This document shows, in pieces, positions 45,290 to 56,100 of a DNA stretch of 64,000 nucleotides. Each line of letters begins with the position of its first letter. Position 1 is the first letter of the stretch. A program made the position numbers and the translations under genes. This DNA is from CAWDJT01 sp963828705 (GTDB taxonomy: Bacteria > Desulfobacterota > Syntrophobacteria > Syntrophobacterales > Syntrophobacteraceae): positions 1 through 64,000 of the forward strand of contig CAWHGA010000047.1 in the NCBI GenBank assembly GCA_963828705.1. The letters run 5' to 3'. The notes below the pieces were generated by a model. That model saw only the letters and a program-made list of their open reading frames with translations. It was not told where the DNA came from and did no database searches.

Positions 45290-46315
45290 GTGAAGTGGGC
45301 AGGGCTCGTATTGAGATTGCTTCTATTTGCCATTTGCGGTGTGGGTGGCTACTTCATCGCCGGCCAGATCAAAAGCCTGGAAGAACACCATTGGGCGCCG
45401 TGGGTCGGGGTCGTTGTGGGCATTTTGTCGGCATGGATTTCCACGTGGGTCATTCGCATCTTCACCCGCGTGCCCATCAAGGTGCTCACTGGTGGCACCA
45501 TCGGCCTGGTAGCCGGCCTGTTGATAGCCAAGATGGTTGGTTTTGGTTTTAGCGGTCTCGAGAACCAAACGGTTCGCATTACTATTTTCATTATTTTGAC
45601 CTGTATCTTTGGTTACATCGGCATGGTTCTGGGAAGCATCAAGGTGGAGGAGCTGCGATTCCCCAATTTGGGATGGTTTGGCAAGGGCGGCGGGCGTGGC
45701 GGTCAATCCAAGATCCTCGATACCAGTGTCATCATTGATGGCCGGGTGGTGGACATCGTCGAGGCGGGTTTTCTGGAAGGAACACTGGTGGTTCCCGAAT
45801 TTGTGCTCCAGGAACTGCAGCGCATCGCCGACAGCCCGGATCAAACCCGGCGCGTGCGTGGACGTCGCGGGTTGGACGTCCTGAAGCGGCTACAGCAGGA
45901 CAACCTGACCGAGGTGCGCATCGAACGTCAGCAGTTCAACAACATCGCCGAAGTGGATGCCAAGCTGGTGGCTTTGGCCTTGCGCCTCAATGGGCAAATC
46001 GTGACCAACGACTACAACCTGGCGCAGGTTGCCGAAGTACAGGGCCTTCAAGTGCTCAGTATCAACAAGCTGGCCAACGCTCTCAAACCAGTGGTATTAC
46101 CGGGTGAAATCCTGCGTCTCCAGATCCTCAAGGAGGGCAAGGAACAGGGCCAGGGAATCGGCTACCTGGAAGACGGGACAATGGTTGTGGTGGAAAACGC
46201 CAGCAAGCTGTTGGGCAAGGAGGTGGACGCATCGGTCACCAGCGTGTTGCAGACCACTGCTGGCCGGTTGATCTTCACTACCATCAAAGATGGGGACCAT
46301 GGCCGGCGGCACTAG
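45290..46315 (+). CDS. PIN/TRAM domain membrane protein (YacL-like)
   Basis: 341 residues from GTG 45290, with GGAGG upstream. Four membrane segments (LLLFAICGVGGYFIAG to GYIGMVLGSI) are followed by a PIN nuclease-like domain (KILDTSVIIDGRVVDIVEAG, acidic residues at ANIV-type positions including TNDYNLAQVA) and a C-terminal TRAM domain (GQGIGYLEDGTMVVVENA). The family matches Bacillus YacL, a putative membrane-bound ribonuclease. It overlaps the next gene by 26 bp. Confidence 0.93.
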   Translation: MKWAGLVLRLLLFAICGVGGYFIAGQIKSLEEHHWAPWVGVVVGILSAWISTWVIRIFTRVPIKVLTGGTIGLVAGLLIAKMVGFGFSGLENQTVRITIFIILTCIFGYIGMVLGSIKVEELRFPNLGWFGKGGGRGGQSKILDTSVIIDGRVVDIVEAGFLEGTLVVPEFVLQELQRIADSPDQTRRVRGRRGLDVLKRLQQDNLTEVRIERQQFNNIAEVDAKLVALALRLNGQIVTNDYNLAQVAEVQGLQVLSINKLANALKPVVLPGEILRLQILKEGKEQGQGIGYLEDGTMVVVENASKLLGKEVDASVTSVLQTTAGRLIFTTIKDGDHGRRH

Positions 46316-47345
46316 GAATGCGGGTAGCGGACCAAACACGGTCGATGGCGACAGCCAACGGCCTCCCGACTTTATCTTTAACATCCAGGCGGAGTCTGTC
46401 GGGCGCCGCCTGGATGTTTTCTTAAACCAACAGTATCCCGACCTGTCGCGCAGCCATTTCAAAAGACTCATCGAAGATCGGCAGGTGTGGCTGAATGATC
46501 ACCCCACCAAACCCGCCTGCGAGTTAAAAACCGGCGACCAGGTTGCCGTCTGGCTGCCGATGCTGGCTCCTGATCAGCAATTGACGCCCCAGGCCATCCC
46601 CCTTGACATCCTCTATGAAGACGACGATATTCTGGCCGTCAACAAGGCCGCAGGGATGGTGGTCCATCCGGGTGCCGGCCACAGCGAGGGAACTCTAGTC
46701 CACGCCCTGCTGGCTCATTGCTCGAAACTGGCCATTCAGGGAGCGCCCTTGCGTCCTGGCATTGTCCACCGGCTCGACCAGGATACTTCCGGGGTCCTGG
46801 TGGTGGCCAAGAGTGAAGCGGCCTATTTGGATCTCATTCGGCAATTCAAAGTCCATGGCGTCACCAAGGAATACCTGGCGCTGGTCTACGGTCGAGTGAC
46901 CCTCTCGCGGGGCGAAATCATCACGCTCATGGACCGGCATCCCACCGATCGCAAGAAAATGGCGGTGGTTCAGGGCAGAGGGCGGGAAGCCATTTCCCGC
47001 TGGGAGGTGGCGAAACGCTGGGAGGATGTCACTCTGCTGCGCGTCCGGATTGAAACCGGGCGCACCCATCAGATCCGTGTCCACCTGAGCCATCTCCACC
47101 ACCCGGTGGTGGGGGATGCTGTCTACGGAGGCGGCAAACGCCGGGCCAAGGCCGTCAAATCGACGCCATTGCAGCCGATCCTTGCCGCCGCCGAGCGCCA
47201 GATGCTCCACGCCTGGCGCCTCGCCATCGATCACCCCATCACCCACCAGCGGCTCAATTTCGAAGCCCCACTACCGCATGATTTTGCCACCCTGATCGAG
47301 GCCATAGAACGCAATGCCCGAGCGGAAACGGTCGCGGATGTCTAG
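46290..47345 (+). CDS. rluD: 23S rRNA pseudouridine synthase, RluA/RluD family
   Basis: 351 residues. S4 domain near residues 35-95 (GRRLDVFLNQQYPDLSRSHF), then the pseudouridine synthase domain with the catalytic Asp in GIVHRLDQDTSGVLVVAKS and ETGRTHQIRVHLSHLHHPVV. It probably modifies helix 69 of 23S rRNA (RluD-like length and S4 domain). The start overlaps the end of the PIN/TRAM gene; an internal start before IFNIQAE cannot be excluded. Confidence 0.92.
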   Translation: MGTMAGGTRNAGSGPNTVDGDSQRPPDFIFNIQAESVGRRLDVFLNQQYPDLSRSHFKRLIEDRQVWLNDHPTKPACELKTGDQVAVWLPMLAPDQQLTPQAIPLDILYEDDDILAVNKAAGMVVHPGAGHSEGTLVHALLAHCSKLAIQGAPLRPGIVHRLDQDTSGVLVVAKSEAAYLDLIRQFKVHGVTKEYLALVYGRVTLSRGEIITLMDRHPTDRKKMAVVQGRGREAISRWEVAKRWEDVTLLRVRIETGRTHQIRVHLSHLHHPVVGDAVYGGGKRRAKAVKSTPLQPILAAAERQMLHAWRLAIDHPITHQRLNFEAPLPHDFATLIEAIERNARAETVADV

Positions 47346-48202
47346 CGTTGGAGGCTGCACTGCAAAGACCGCCGGAGCTTAAATAAGTATGGGGACGCCG
47401 CACGACCAGCCATGCACACCCAGGCAGATGAAATGCGGTCCACCCCCGAGGAATGAACCGGCACATCGCTGGATTTCAGTGTAATTTGTGTAGTTCTTCC
47501 TCTGTAATCGCCAGATCATTGACCCCATTCCAATGTGTCCCGAATTCGTATAGCCTGCGTTCTTCACCGCCAACCACGTCGGAAATGCGCGATGCATTCG
47601 GCAGGCTCTTGGCCCGAACCCAGAATCATCCCCTGAGCAACCAGGACGTCATTTGGGGAATTAAAACGTCCCAGGTCCCAACCACAAAAAATGTCGCTGG
47701 ATGCGGTTGCGAGGCGGTCAAGTGATGTTGAAATCGGTTGGAATAGCTATGGGGACTGTCCCTCGCTTCTGAAGGTTTCGCCGGAGGATCTTGGCTGGAT
47801 TCGAGCGCGACCACCCTCTTTCAAGACCTCCCGAAGTGAGACAACGTGCCCGAAGACCAACTGGCGCCGACCTGCACAACATCGACTCGTCTGGGGTCTG
47901 GCACAATGACGATGCATATCTCTGCTCCTCCCTTGCCAAGAATGCAAACGAAAGCATTCTTGACCAGACCCGTGATAAGTGCTACCCAACACCCTCAAAA
48001 AGCAATTTCGTATCACCTTAACGTCGGACAAACGCCGTATCCGGTCAATGCCACCAGCAAGGGCCACCGGCAATAGAGACATGGAGTGTGGATTAGTCAT
48101 GCGACCGGCAGGGCCTGTGATGCCCAGATCATTGATGATTCTTGTGGAGTGCCAGCACATTGCGCCGAGCCGGAGGTTGTCGCCAACGGGGACAAGACAG
48201 GC
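47346..48202. other. 857-bp gap with a probable gene remnant
   Basis: No intact gene. On the minus strand between about 47640 and 47478 one frame reads like the C-terminal part of a real protein (RAKSLPNASRISDVVGGEER, then FGTHWNGVNDLAITEEELHK and a stop), without any upstream sense or start. Both gatekeeping frames are closed nearby, so I regard it as a decayed fragment of unknown family. The long minus-strand frame 47747-48322 is Arg/Ser/His-rich with no motifs and is rejected. The region marks the change from the housekeeping core to the surface-glycan locus. Confidence 0.45.
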
Positions 48203-49820
48203 ATGAACATCGCAGCTCCCAGCTTCACCCGCCTGTTCTTTGGAACCCTTTGGCGCATGCGCTACCGTCTGGCCGGGATTGGTTGTGTGTTCTTCCTGTT
48301 GTTGTCGGTGGCGCGTTTCCATTCTCCGATCACCGGCTTCTCGAGCCTGATTACGATCGGAACCAAGCAGGACTCAAGATCGTTCCCGCGCTGGCGCGCG
48401 TGCCCCATTACGTCTATGATGAATGCTACGGCTATGATGGTGCTTATTACGTCCAGCTTGCGCTGCACCCGCTATTGGACGAACCGGCGCTGATCCATTC
48501 GATCGACAATCTGCCCTACCGGGCGAAACGCATCATGTCATCGTGGGTGGCGTGGGCGGCTGGACTGGGCCGTCCGGCCTGGATTGTACAGGCGTATGCG
48601 TTGCTGAACGTAGCCTGCTGGCTGGCACTGGCCTTCCTGCTGTTCCGCTGGCTGCCGTTGAACGACCTGCAGTCCGCACTGCGGTGGGGAGCGGTGCTAT
48701 TTTCGCACGGGGTATTGATGAGTTTGCGCAATTCGCTCGTGGACCTGCCGGCTTTGGTAGCGGTGGCTGCCGCGGTGGCTCTGTTGGAATGCCGGCGGTC
48801 AGCCGGTGCCGTCACGGCGCTGGCGGCCGCGACTTTGACCAAGGAAACCAGCATGTTGGCGGGAGTCCTGCTGCTGCAACTGCCTGTGCACGGGTGGTGG
48901 CAGTGGGCGCGACGGGCGCTGGCCGCCCTTTTCATGATTGCTCCGCTGGCTGTCTGGATGGCATTTGTCCGGTGGCGTTTCTGGCCCGGCAAGATCCCGG
49001 CCTGAACAACTTCACTCTTCCGCTGGCTGGATTTGTGGAAAAATGGACCAAGGTGATCGTCGATTTGCGGGCAGATGCGGGCGTTGGCTTATACTGGATG
49101 ACCCTGCTGTGCATCGCGGCGCTGACGGTGCAAGTCGGGTTCTTCCTTGCCCGCTGGCGGCCCGCAGACCCGTGGTGGCGGATAGGCGCGGTGTTTGCTG
49201 GTCTTGCGGGGTTTGTGTCACAACCCGTCTGGGAGGGGTATCCCGGTGCGGCGACGCGGGTGCTGCTGCCAATGACCCTTTCTTTCAATATGCTTGTTCC
49301 GCGGGGCAAGGCTTGGCTGCCAGTGTTGCTTGCGGGCAATCTGTCGGTGCTGGCCGGCTTTGCTGAACTGAAATCATATCCGGTCGAGTTTTTCCAGATC
49401 AGGGGGAACCGGGCGGACGTGGCGTCCCTGAATGTCGTTTGCGGTGAGGGTTGGTACCGGGCCGAGAAGCTGGGCGATCGCGCATGGCGATGGGGTCGCC
49501 AATACGCATATCTCAAACTGGTGAATGTTGGGGAAGACCCGATCGAGGTGACTCTGACCGGTGAGTTCTCGGGCATCACGGCTCGACAATCCCGACTGCG
49601 GGTGAGGGGACAGGAGGTCTGGAGTCACCCTTTGTGGCCCAATCCCCGGACGATGCAGCCACCTCCCTTGATCCTGCCGCCGGGAGAGACGGTGTTGGAG
49701 TTTTCCACCGACCAGACGGCGCAGTGTCCACCCGGAAACAGAGACCTGCGCGAACTGAGTTTTGCCATCTACAACCTGGTAATCGCGGTTGGGCCATTTC
49801 CCCCCGCTGGACAGCGTTGA
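48203..49820 (+). CDS. multi-pass membrane protein, GT-C-like, with C-terminal beta-module (two frame breaks)
   Basis: About 540 residues in three pieces: frame from ATG 48203 (FTRLFFGTLWRMRYRLAG and a first membrane segment), a second frame from about 48345 (YVYDECYGYDGAYYVQLALH, then several hydrophobic helices) and a third from about 48990 to 49820. The acidic DECYGYDG loop after the first helix resembles the position of the catalytic acidic residues of GT-C glycosyltransferases; I infer a polyprenyl-sugar-dependent transferase or relative. The soluble end (DRAWRWGRQYAYLKLVNVGE to GNRDLRELSFAIYNLVI) is a beta-rich module also found twice in the minus-strand mosaic gene. It starts the plus-strand glycan operon. 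Confidence 0.65.
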
Positions 49821-49826
49821 TCCATC

Positions 49827-50744
49827 ATGGCTTTTGAACATTTCCTGCGCCGATTCGATTATGTGCGCCAACTGGAGCAGAGCAACATACAGTTGCGGCG
49901 TGAGGTGCAGGATTGGGCGCGTTTCTTCCCGCCAGGACATTTCTATTCCCCAATACCGTCGGCAGAGGAAATCGCGGATGCGTTTACCCGCGGTGGCTTT
50001 GGGCCACCTTTTCCGGCCGTCGACCTGAATGAGTCGAAGCAACTGGCATTGCTTGAGCCTTTTGCCGCCTACTACGCCGAGCAGCCATTCCCCGAGGAGC
50101 CGACAGCGGGACGCCGTTATCACCTGCGCAATCCATCCTACGGGCATTTCGATGCCATCATGCTCTATTGCATGCTGCGACACGAGCGTCCGCGACGCAT
50201 CATCGAGGTGGGGTCCGGATTCAGTTCCGCAGCCATGCTCGACCTCAATGAACTGGTTTTTGGCGGCGAAGTGCGGTTGACTTTTATCGATCCGGACATG
50301 AGCCGGTTGAAGGTTCTCCTGCAACCGGGCGACCAGGGGCGGGTGATTCTGCTGGAACGCCGCATGCAAGAGGAGCCGTTGGAGACCTTTTCAGCACTGG
50401 AGGCCGGCGATGTCTTATTCATCGACTCCTCCCACGTAAGCAAGATCGGCAGCGATGTGAACCGGCTCTTTTTCCATGTACTGCCAGCGTTGCGACCCGG
50501 AGTGCGGGTGCATATCCACGACGTCGCGGCCAATTTCGAATATCCGCGGGATTGGCTGGAGCAAGGGCGGGCATGGAATGAGCAATACCTGTTGCGCGCC
50601 TTCTTGATGTATAATTCTGCCTTCAGCATCGAGCTGTTTACGATGTGGCTTTTTACCCAGCAGTACGAATTTTTCCATTCCCGGATGCCTTTATGTGCCG
50701 TTGGTGGTGGCGGTCAGATCTGGCTGCGAAAGATGACCGTTTGA
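49827..50744 (+). CDS. class I SAM-dependent methyltransferase
   Basis: 305 residues, intact, 6 bp after the previous gene. A Methyltransf_24-like domain: motif I is RRIIEVGSGFSSAAMLDLNE, motif II region LTFIDPDMSRLKVLL, then AGDVLFIDSSHVSKIGSDVN and RVHIHDVAANFEYPRDW. The N-terminal ~90 residues with LEQSNIQLRREVQDWARFFP are a short coiled region. In this context it probably methylates a sugar of a surface glycan (inference). The next gene overlaps its stop codon. Confidence 0.88.
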   Translation: MAFEHFLRRFDYVRQLEQSNIQLRREVQDWARFFPPGHFYSPIPSAEEIADAFTRGGFGPPFPAVDLNESKQLALLEPFAAYYAEQPFPEEPTAGRRYHLRNPSYGHFDAIMLYCMLRHERPRRIIEVGSGFSSAAMLDLNELVFGGEVRLTFIDPDMSRLKVLLQPGDQGRVILLERRMQEEPLETFSALEAGDVLFIDSSHVSKIGSDVNRLFFHVLPALRPGVRVHIHDVAANFEYPRDWLEQGRAWNEQYLLRAFLMYNSAFSIELFTMWLFTQQYEFFHSRMPLCAVGGGGQIWLRKMTV

Positions 50745-52153
50745 ACGCCGACGCAGGGAACCAACCCGCAATAGTCTCCAGCCGGCGCATCTATGTGGAG
50801 TGTACCCACACCTTTTTTGCCGGCGGGAACACCGGCATCCGGCGTGTCGCAAGGAATCTGGCCAACTGCGCGGCGGCAGCGTCCGACAGCGAGACCCGGA
50901 TCATCCCTGTGGTGTGGGGCGGCATAGGGTTTTTTACACCCAAGAAGCAGCTTAGCGAAGCACCGCATTTTCTGCAGAGAGTTCATTTTGTGAGAGAGTT
51001 CGAAGAATCGAGTACCTCGATTATCTCGTTGGCAAGATGTACCAAGCCATCCCTCCGCCGGTACGCAGGGCCTTTCACCTGGTTCAAGCGGCTGCTTCAT
51101 GAAAATGTCCAAGCCGCGGGTGGGTTCAGAGTTGGTGTTTCTGCTCTTGGGTATCAGTTCGTTTCCATTCAGGTTTCTGTTCGGTTCCAGGGTGGTATTG
51201 CGTAAAGGGCGACATCGTAGTGCTGGTGGACTCGACCTGGAACTCGAACCGGATGCTGGAATACCTGTTTCGGGCGCAAGCGGATGCGGGGATAATGCTC
51301 GGGGTCATGATTCATGATCTGTTTCCTCTGACATTGCCGGAGACCTGTGAACCGGAGACTGTCGATTACTTTTCCGGCTGGTTCAAGAGGATTGCGCCTG
51401 CGGTTGATTTTTTTGTTACCAACTCGGAGGCGACGCGCAGTGTCCTCGACAATTATCTGCGGGCTAACCCAGAGATCAGGCCACACCGTTGGCGTGCCGG
51501 CAGCTTTCGACTCGGTGCGGAGTTGGATCTGTGCATGCCCATGATAAAGTTGCATTCCGGCAATGCGCAGGCCATCTGGAATACACCGGGTGTCGGTATT
51601 CTTGCCGTGGGGACCATAGAGCCCCGCAAGAACTACGTGTTGATCCTGGACGCGTTTGATCGCTTGTACGCGAAGCAGTTGCCGGTATCCCTGATCATTG
51701 TCGGGAGGCCAGGTTGGAAGAGCGAAGCTGTCATTGAACGCATAAGGCTGCATCCAGCGTTCGGGGAAAGAGTTGCTTCACCTTGACCGATGCCAGCTGA
51801 CTTCGATCTGGCACAGGCGTTCGAACGGGCCGATTGCATGGTATGCAGTTCACATGGAGAAGGGTTCGGGTTGCCCTGGTGGAAGGTCTGATGCACGGCT
51901 TGACGGTGTTTGCAAGCGACATCCCAGCGTTCCGGGAAATCGGGGGGCAGATCTGCCGCTTTTTTCCGGTTGATTCTCCTGAAGCACTGGCCGACCTGCT
52001 CGAGAACTACCTGAAAAGCTATCGACGCGTTGCTACGACTCCACACGGGGCAAGACCGGATTCAACTGGCCCAACTGGGAAGAAAGTACACGGTTATTTT
52101 CTCGCCGAGTATTGGAACTGGCAGATTCCCCAGAGAGCCTGGAGCAAGTCTAG
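50741..52153 (+). CDS. GT4-type glycosyltransferase (several frame breaks)
   Basis: Begins at TTG 50741, overlapping the methyltransferase stop by 3 bases. The opening RIYVECTHTFFAGGNTGIRR is typical of GT4 enzymes of O-antigen and capsule loci. The sense continues in other frames: VVLVDSTWNSNRMLEYLFRA to GVGILAVGTIEPRKNYVLIL (about 51210-51770), then FDLAQAFERADCMVCSSHGE and GFGLPLVEGLMHGLTVFASD with the EX7E motif, ending ELADSPESLEQV at the TAG 52151-52153. At least five indels are needed (about 51005, 51100-51200, 51782, 51875, 52060). It would transfer an activated hexose in the cytoplasm. Confidence 0.78.
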
Positions 52154-52419
52154 TTTCCATCCGGGAAAACCGGATTCATGTTTGCTCGACGAGTACACTT
52201 GGGCGAAAGACCGCACCTAGTTCCCTTGATGGGGGAGGTCTGGTGGGGGTGAAAAAAGCTTTGATCAACCCCCTCCCCCGCAAGATGCAACTCATCGAAG
52301 TGGACGTGTCCCCGTGAATTACTTCCGGTGCGTTTCCGCCTCAGCGTTCCAACTGCATGGATTCCCCTGGAGCTCACCGATACGAGCTTGAGGTTCCCAC
52401 CGCAATAACCGTGCGAGTG
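52154..52419. other. convergent intergenic region with possible shared terminator
   Basis: The plus- and minus-strand glycan operons end facing each other across 266 bp. An 8-bp inverted repeat, gggggagg (52231-52238) with cctccccc (52272-52279), could form a GC-rich hairpin with a 33-nt loop; no clean T-run follows, so a terminator is only possible. No gene is seen. Confidence 0.35.
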
Positions 52420-53165
52420 TCAGTGTCCTGCGATGTGTTTCTGATAGCGGCGCAGCCATTCTTCGTTGATGCTGTCCGACTGGCGCTTGAGGGGCCTCTG
52501 CAGGAGTGCTGAGAGGTCGGCGGCCGGAAGCCCCAGGAATGCCAGCACTCTCTTGATCGTGCCGGGGTAGTCGGCATCCAGTTCTTCATAGGCGATGGCA
52601 AGTGGCGTGATACATTGCCTCGGCAAAGAATGCCTTCCAGAATTCTTTCGCTTGCTCGATCTCTTCTTCGGAGCACCAACGCATCGATTCTCCGCGCTAT
52701 CAAAAACAGCAGCCTGATTGCTTGGCGGGATCGTGATGATTTGCGGGCATGGCCCAAACATTGGTGCTGAGTGCCTTGGCAAAGGAGATTGCCTGGCGCA
52801 GATGATCTTTACGCGTGATGTGGGATGAATTTCAGACCAGGCAGGTGGCGCTTGAGCAGGTCGATCGTCGGGGTGCGGGGTTCTTTGTACAGTTTTCGAA
52901 GAAGCGTGAGGAAATCGGCGAAGTTTAACCAGTGGGTCTTGATGGCAAAAATACCGTTTTCGCAGACATGCTCAACGAATTGATCCATCGCGGCGCTTCC
53001 CTGACAAATCCTCGTGGCAAGGTCCCAGTAGTCTGGAGCCATGGGGTTGAGGTATTCTCTGGGCAGTCCCGCGTGGCTGATGCGCAGCCCCACAGCGAGC
53101 AGCGTGCTTCCGCTGCGGGGGTGCTGCAAATGAGGTAGGAGGTTTTTCCGAGGGTGGCCATGTTT
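52420..53165 (-). CDS. mosaic C-terminal segment: Stf0-like sulfotransferase domain
   Basis: The PAPS loop is split by an indel but reads KTSYLICSTP then RSGSTLLAVGLRISHAGLPR, the Stf0 signature; GIFAIKTHWLNFADFLTLLR, HLPGLKFIHITRKDHLRQAI and SFAKALSTNVW follow in changing frames, and the end AIAYEELDADYPGTIKRVLA to RYQKHIAGH is the usual C-terminal region. Stf0 of mycobacteria sulfates trehalose; here a sugar hydroxyl of the glycan is the likely acceptor (inference). At least four indels fall in this 0.75 kb. Confidence 0.75.
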
Positions 53166-56100
53166 CGGCCAGACCGGTTCGATTGCCATCTCCTGAAAGC
53201 TGTAACTGAGCAGGCGCTGATCCTGATCATCGGGACGTTTTGCGGCGAGGTGAGGAAGAGAAGCAGGGTGTTCAAGCCTTCTTTGAGATAGAGAGGTTCG
53301 AGCCGAATACGCCCTGGCTTTGAGACGACGGCGATTTCTTCGCCATTGAGGCTGGCTGTGAGTTGGTCCCCGTTGCGCAAGGGTTTGATTCGAACGCGGT
53401 GAATGCCACCCTGCTTTTCGCGCAGGGCGAGATAGATCTCCACGACCGCTCCTTCCAGCGTCCGTGCCGCTCCAGCGATGAGTCAAGCTCGTGGTTATGC
53501 CACCCTTTGCCAAAGACGACTCCATAACCCAGCCTGCCGTGGTCGATGCTGGCGATGCATCGCGGGCTTTTTTGTGGCAGAGCGTCCTGTTGCGCATACC
53601 AGGCCGACCATTCTCACGCTTTCTTCGCCAGGCATCCCGAAAGGCTTGAGGGTGATTTCTGAAGAAGTAGACGCTCAACAAGCGAACATTCCGCCTCACT
53701 GGGAGCTTGAGGAGGGAGCGCGGCGTTGAAAATCAAGGGACTTCAACCCCGGTTCGAGATTCAAACGGTGCAGGCATAATAGTTCTCTTTCCATGTTCAT
53801 TTCTGTGGTCATGCCGTTGAGTCTTGCCGTGAGGCTGTCTCCGGGCTGGCAGAATCGCACTCGAGCGGAAAATTCCACGGTCATGCTGGGACCGGGGTTG
53901 AAAAAAACGATCTCACACTCACCGGTTCCTGTCTTCTCCGCTCCAGCGCCCGTGCCCTTCGTTGTCATGCCAGCCCCGCCCATATCTGGCCTGGATGCCA
54001 GACCATTCCAATTCGTTGCAGATGACGGGGGGAGGGGCGCAATGGTTCCCCTTCGTTGTTGCTGAAAGGTTGATGCAATGCGGTGACGTGCCTGAACACA
54101 AAGGCACGATGAGCTATCAGGAGGGTGTTTTGGATTTCATTCGGCCATTTTTTCTCAGCAGGGGTTCCAGCAACGCACTCCGGATAGCGGGGCGGATGTG
54201 GCAGTCCATTGCGATCTCTGATGAGCGGTTCGCAAGCGCTCTTCAAATGCAGGCCTTCACTCATGGCTTTCAAAAATAAATGCCAGTGTTCATGCCCTTC
54301 CATTACAGCGGAGGAATTCAAGCTCGCCGAGTCGCAGGAACAAGTCGCGCGAGAGACGAGGAAATGATTGCCTCCGATGTTGTTCTGGAGGATGGCGGTG
54401 CCGCACTCGGCCCCGATGGGCAGGCAGAGCGTTTCTTCACCGGAAAGAGTACTCCAAAGCTGCGTTGCTGGAAAACCACCGCACCGCAGGTGATCACCTC
54501 GGCCCCGGTTTTAGCTGCTGTACGGAGCATGGTTTCGAACTCCATCCAGGCACGGGAATCTGGTTTTCTCGAAGGAACAACAAACGGGTGCCTTCCGCGC
54601 GTTGAGCTGCTGCATTTGCAAGCTGTGCTTGTCTGTATCCCGGCTTCCGTTCGATGTGCAGCAGTCCGTCGGCTTCAATTTCCTCCGGCAGTTCCAAACC
54701 CGTCCCACCAAGCATCAGCAAGGTTTCAAATCCTGCGACGCTTTGCGCTCGCAACGCCGCGAGGGTATCGGACAAATGCGGGCCACCCTCCGTGGAAATG
54801 ATGCAGACCGTGGTGTCGCGCAGAAGCGCGCGGTCGGTTTCAGCGATGTGCTGCACTTCCAGTGTAGATGGAATTTGTTGCTCATGCCATTCGAGCCATT
54901 GGCGATCCACTTCCTGGAAGTCCAATTCACTGCGGGCTGGCTCCAGGCCTTCATGGATCGCTTTGAAAATGGCATCAGCCAATGCTTGGGGTTCGCTTGC
55001 GATCAACACGCGATCGTGATCCTGGTGATGCACCATCTCCAGGATTCCTGGCAATCTGGATGAAAGAAATGGGATGCCAGCACCCACACATTCCAGAACC
55101 GTGTTTGGATAATTATCGATAAGCGAGGGGATCACCGCCAGGCAGCCCGGTTGCATGAGGTGCTCCAAGGCTTGAAACATGTTGTAATTATCAAGGATCT
55201 TCCAGGGGAACGGCCAGTGTTTGAAGCGTTCCTGCAAGTAGTCACCGGACGGCTTGCCATTCACAGAAGTCCGCCATCCGAGAAAACTGACATGAAAGTC
55301 CGCAGGCAGCGCGCGCTGATGTGCCAGCTCGTCAAGCGCGTTGCAGAACAACACCACACCTTTGCGTTCCTCAATCCGGCCAAAAAACACCGCCTCACGA
55401 AGTGCATGTCCGGCTTGGCTTCCCCTGCTTTTTAACCGCAGTGAAGAGCGAAGAACGTTCGGGCGGACCGACGCATTCTCTGGAAGGGGGCGGTTTTGTT
55501 TCTGCCACCATTGCAGCATGTAGTTGCTTGGACTAATGATACTGTCGGCAAGACGGCAGGCTTCCTTTTCTAAAAACCCGCAGTCGAAATAATCCAACTC
55601 AAGTGCATTGGAATTTCCCTCGCGTCCCCAGTCGTTGCAGCCGTGCAGGGTCACGCACAGCCGGGTGCGCTCAAAACCAAGTCCCACGTGCTTTGCAGCG
55701 GACGTATAAGCACCTAGTCCAAAACAGTCTGGGAAATGAATGACGTCAAACGGCTCCTGCTGGCGCAGCCACTTCCAGCAAAGATAGGATCGAAGCGCCC
55801 ATTGGGAAACGATGGCTTTTTCCTCCTGTAAATCCAACCCCACAAGCAGCAGGCCTTTTTCCCGATAACGCTCCACCAGAAAATCGCTGGCCGGTTCGGC
55901 CCAAGGCATCCGAACATGCACAATCGTGACCTCATGTCCGGCGCTGGCGAGCAATTCACCGAGAGAGACCGATGAGGTTCCGATTCCTCCACAGGAGGAC
56001 TCTCCCAAGATCTCCCAAGTGGCGATGCAGACACGCAGTTTTGTTAGAGGCTCTGAATCGGAAGGCGTTTGCCTTTGATCTCGTTGTTGCCCTATCCAGG

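Noticed and set aside
47747..48322. 191-codon minus-strand ORF before the glycan operon
   Set aside because: Arg, Ser and His-rich without pattern; overlaps the start of the plus-strand membrane protein.
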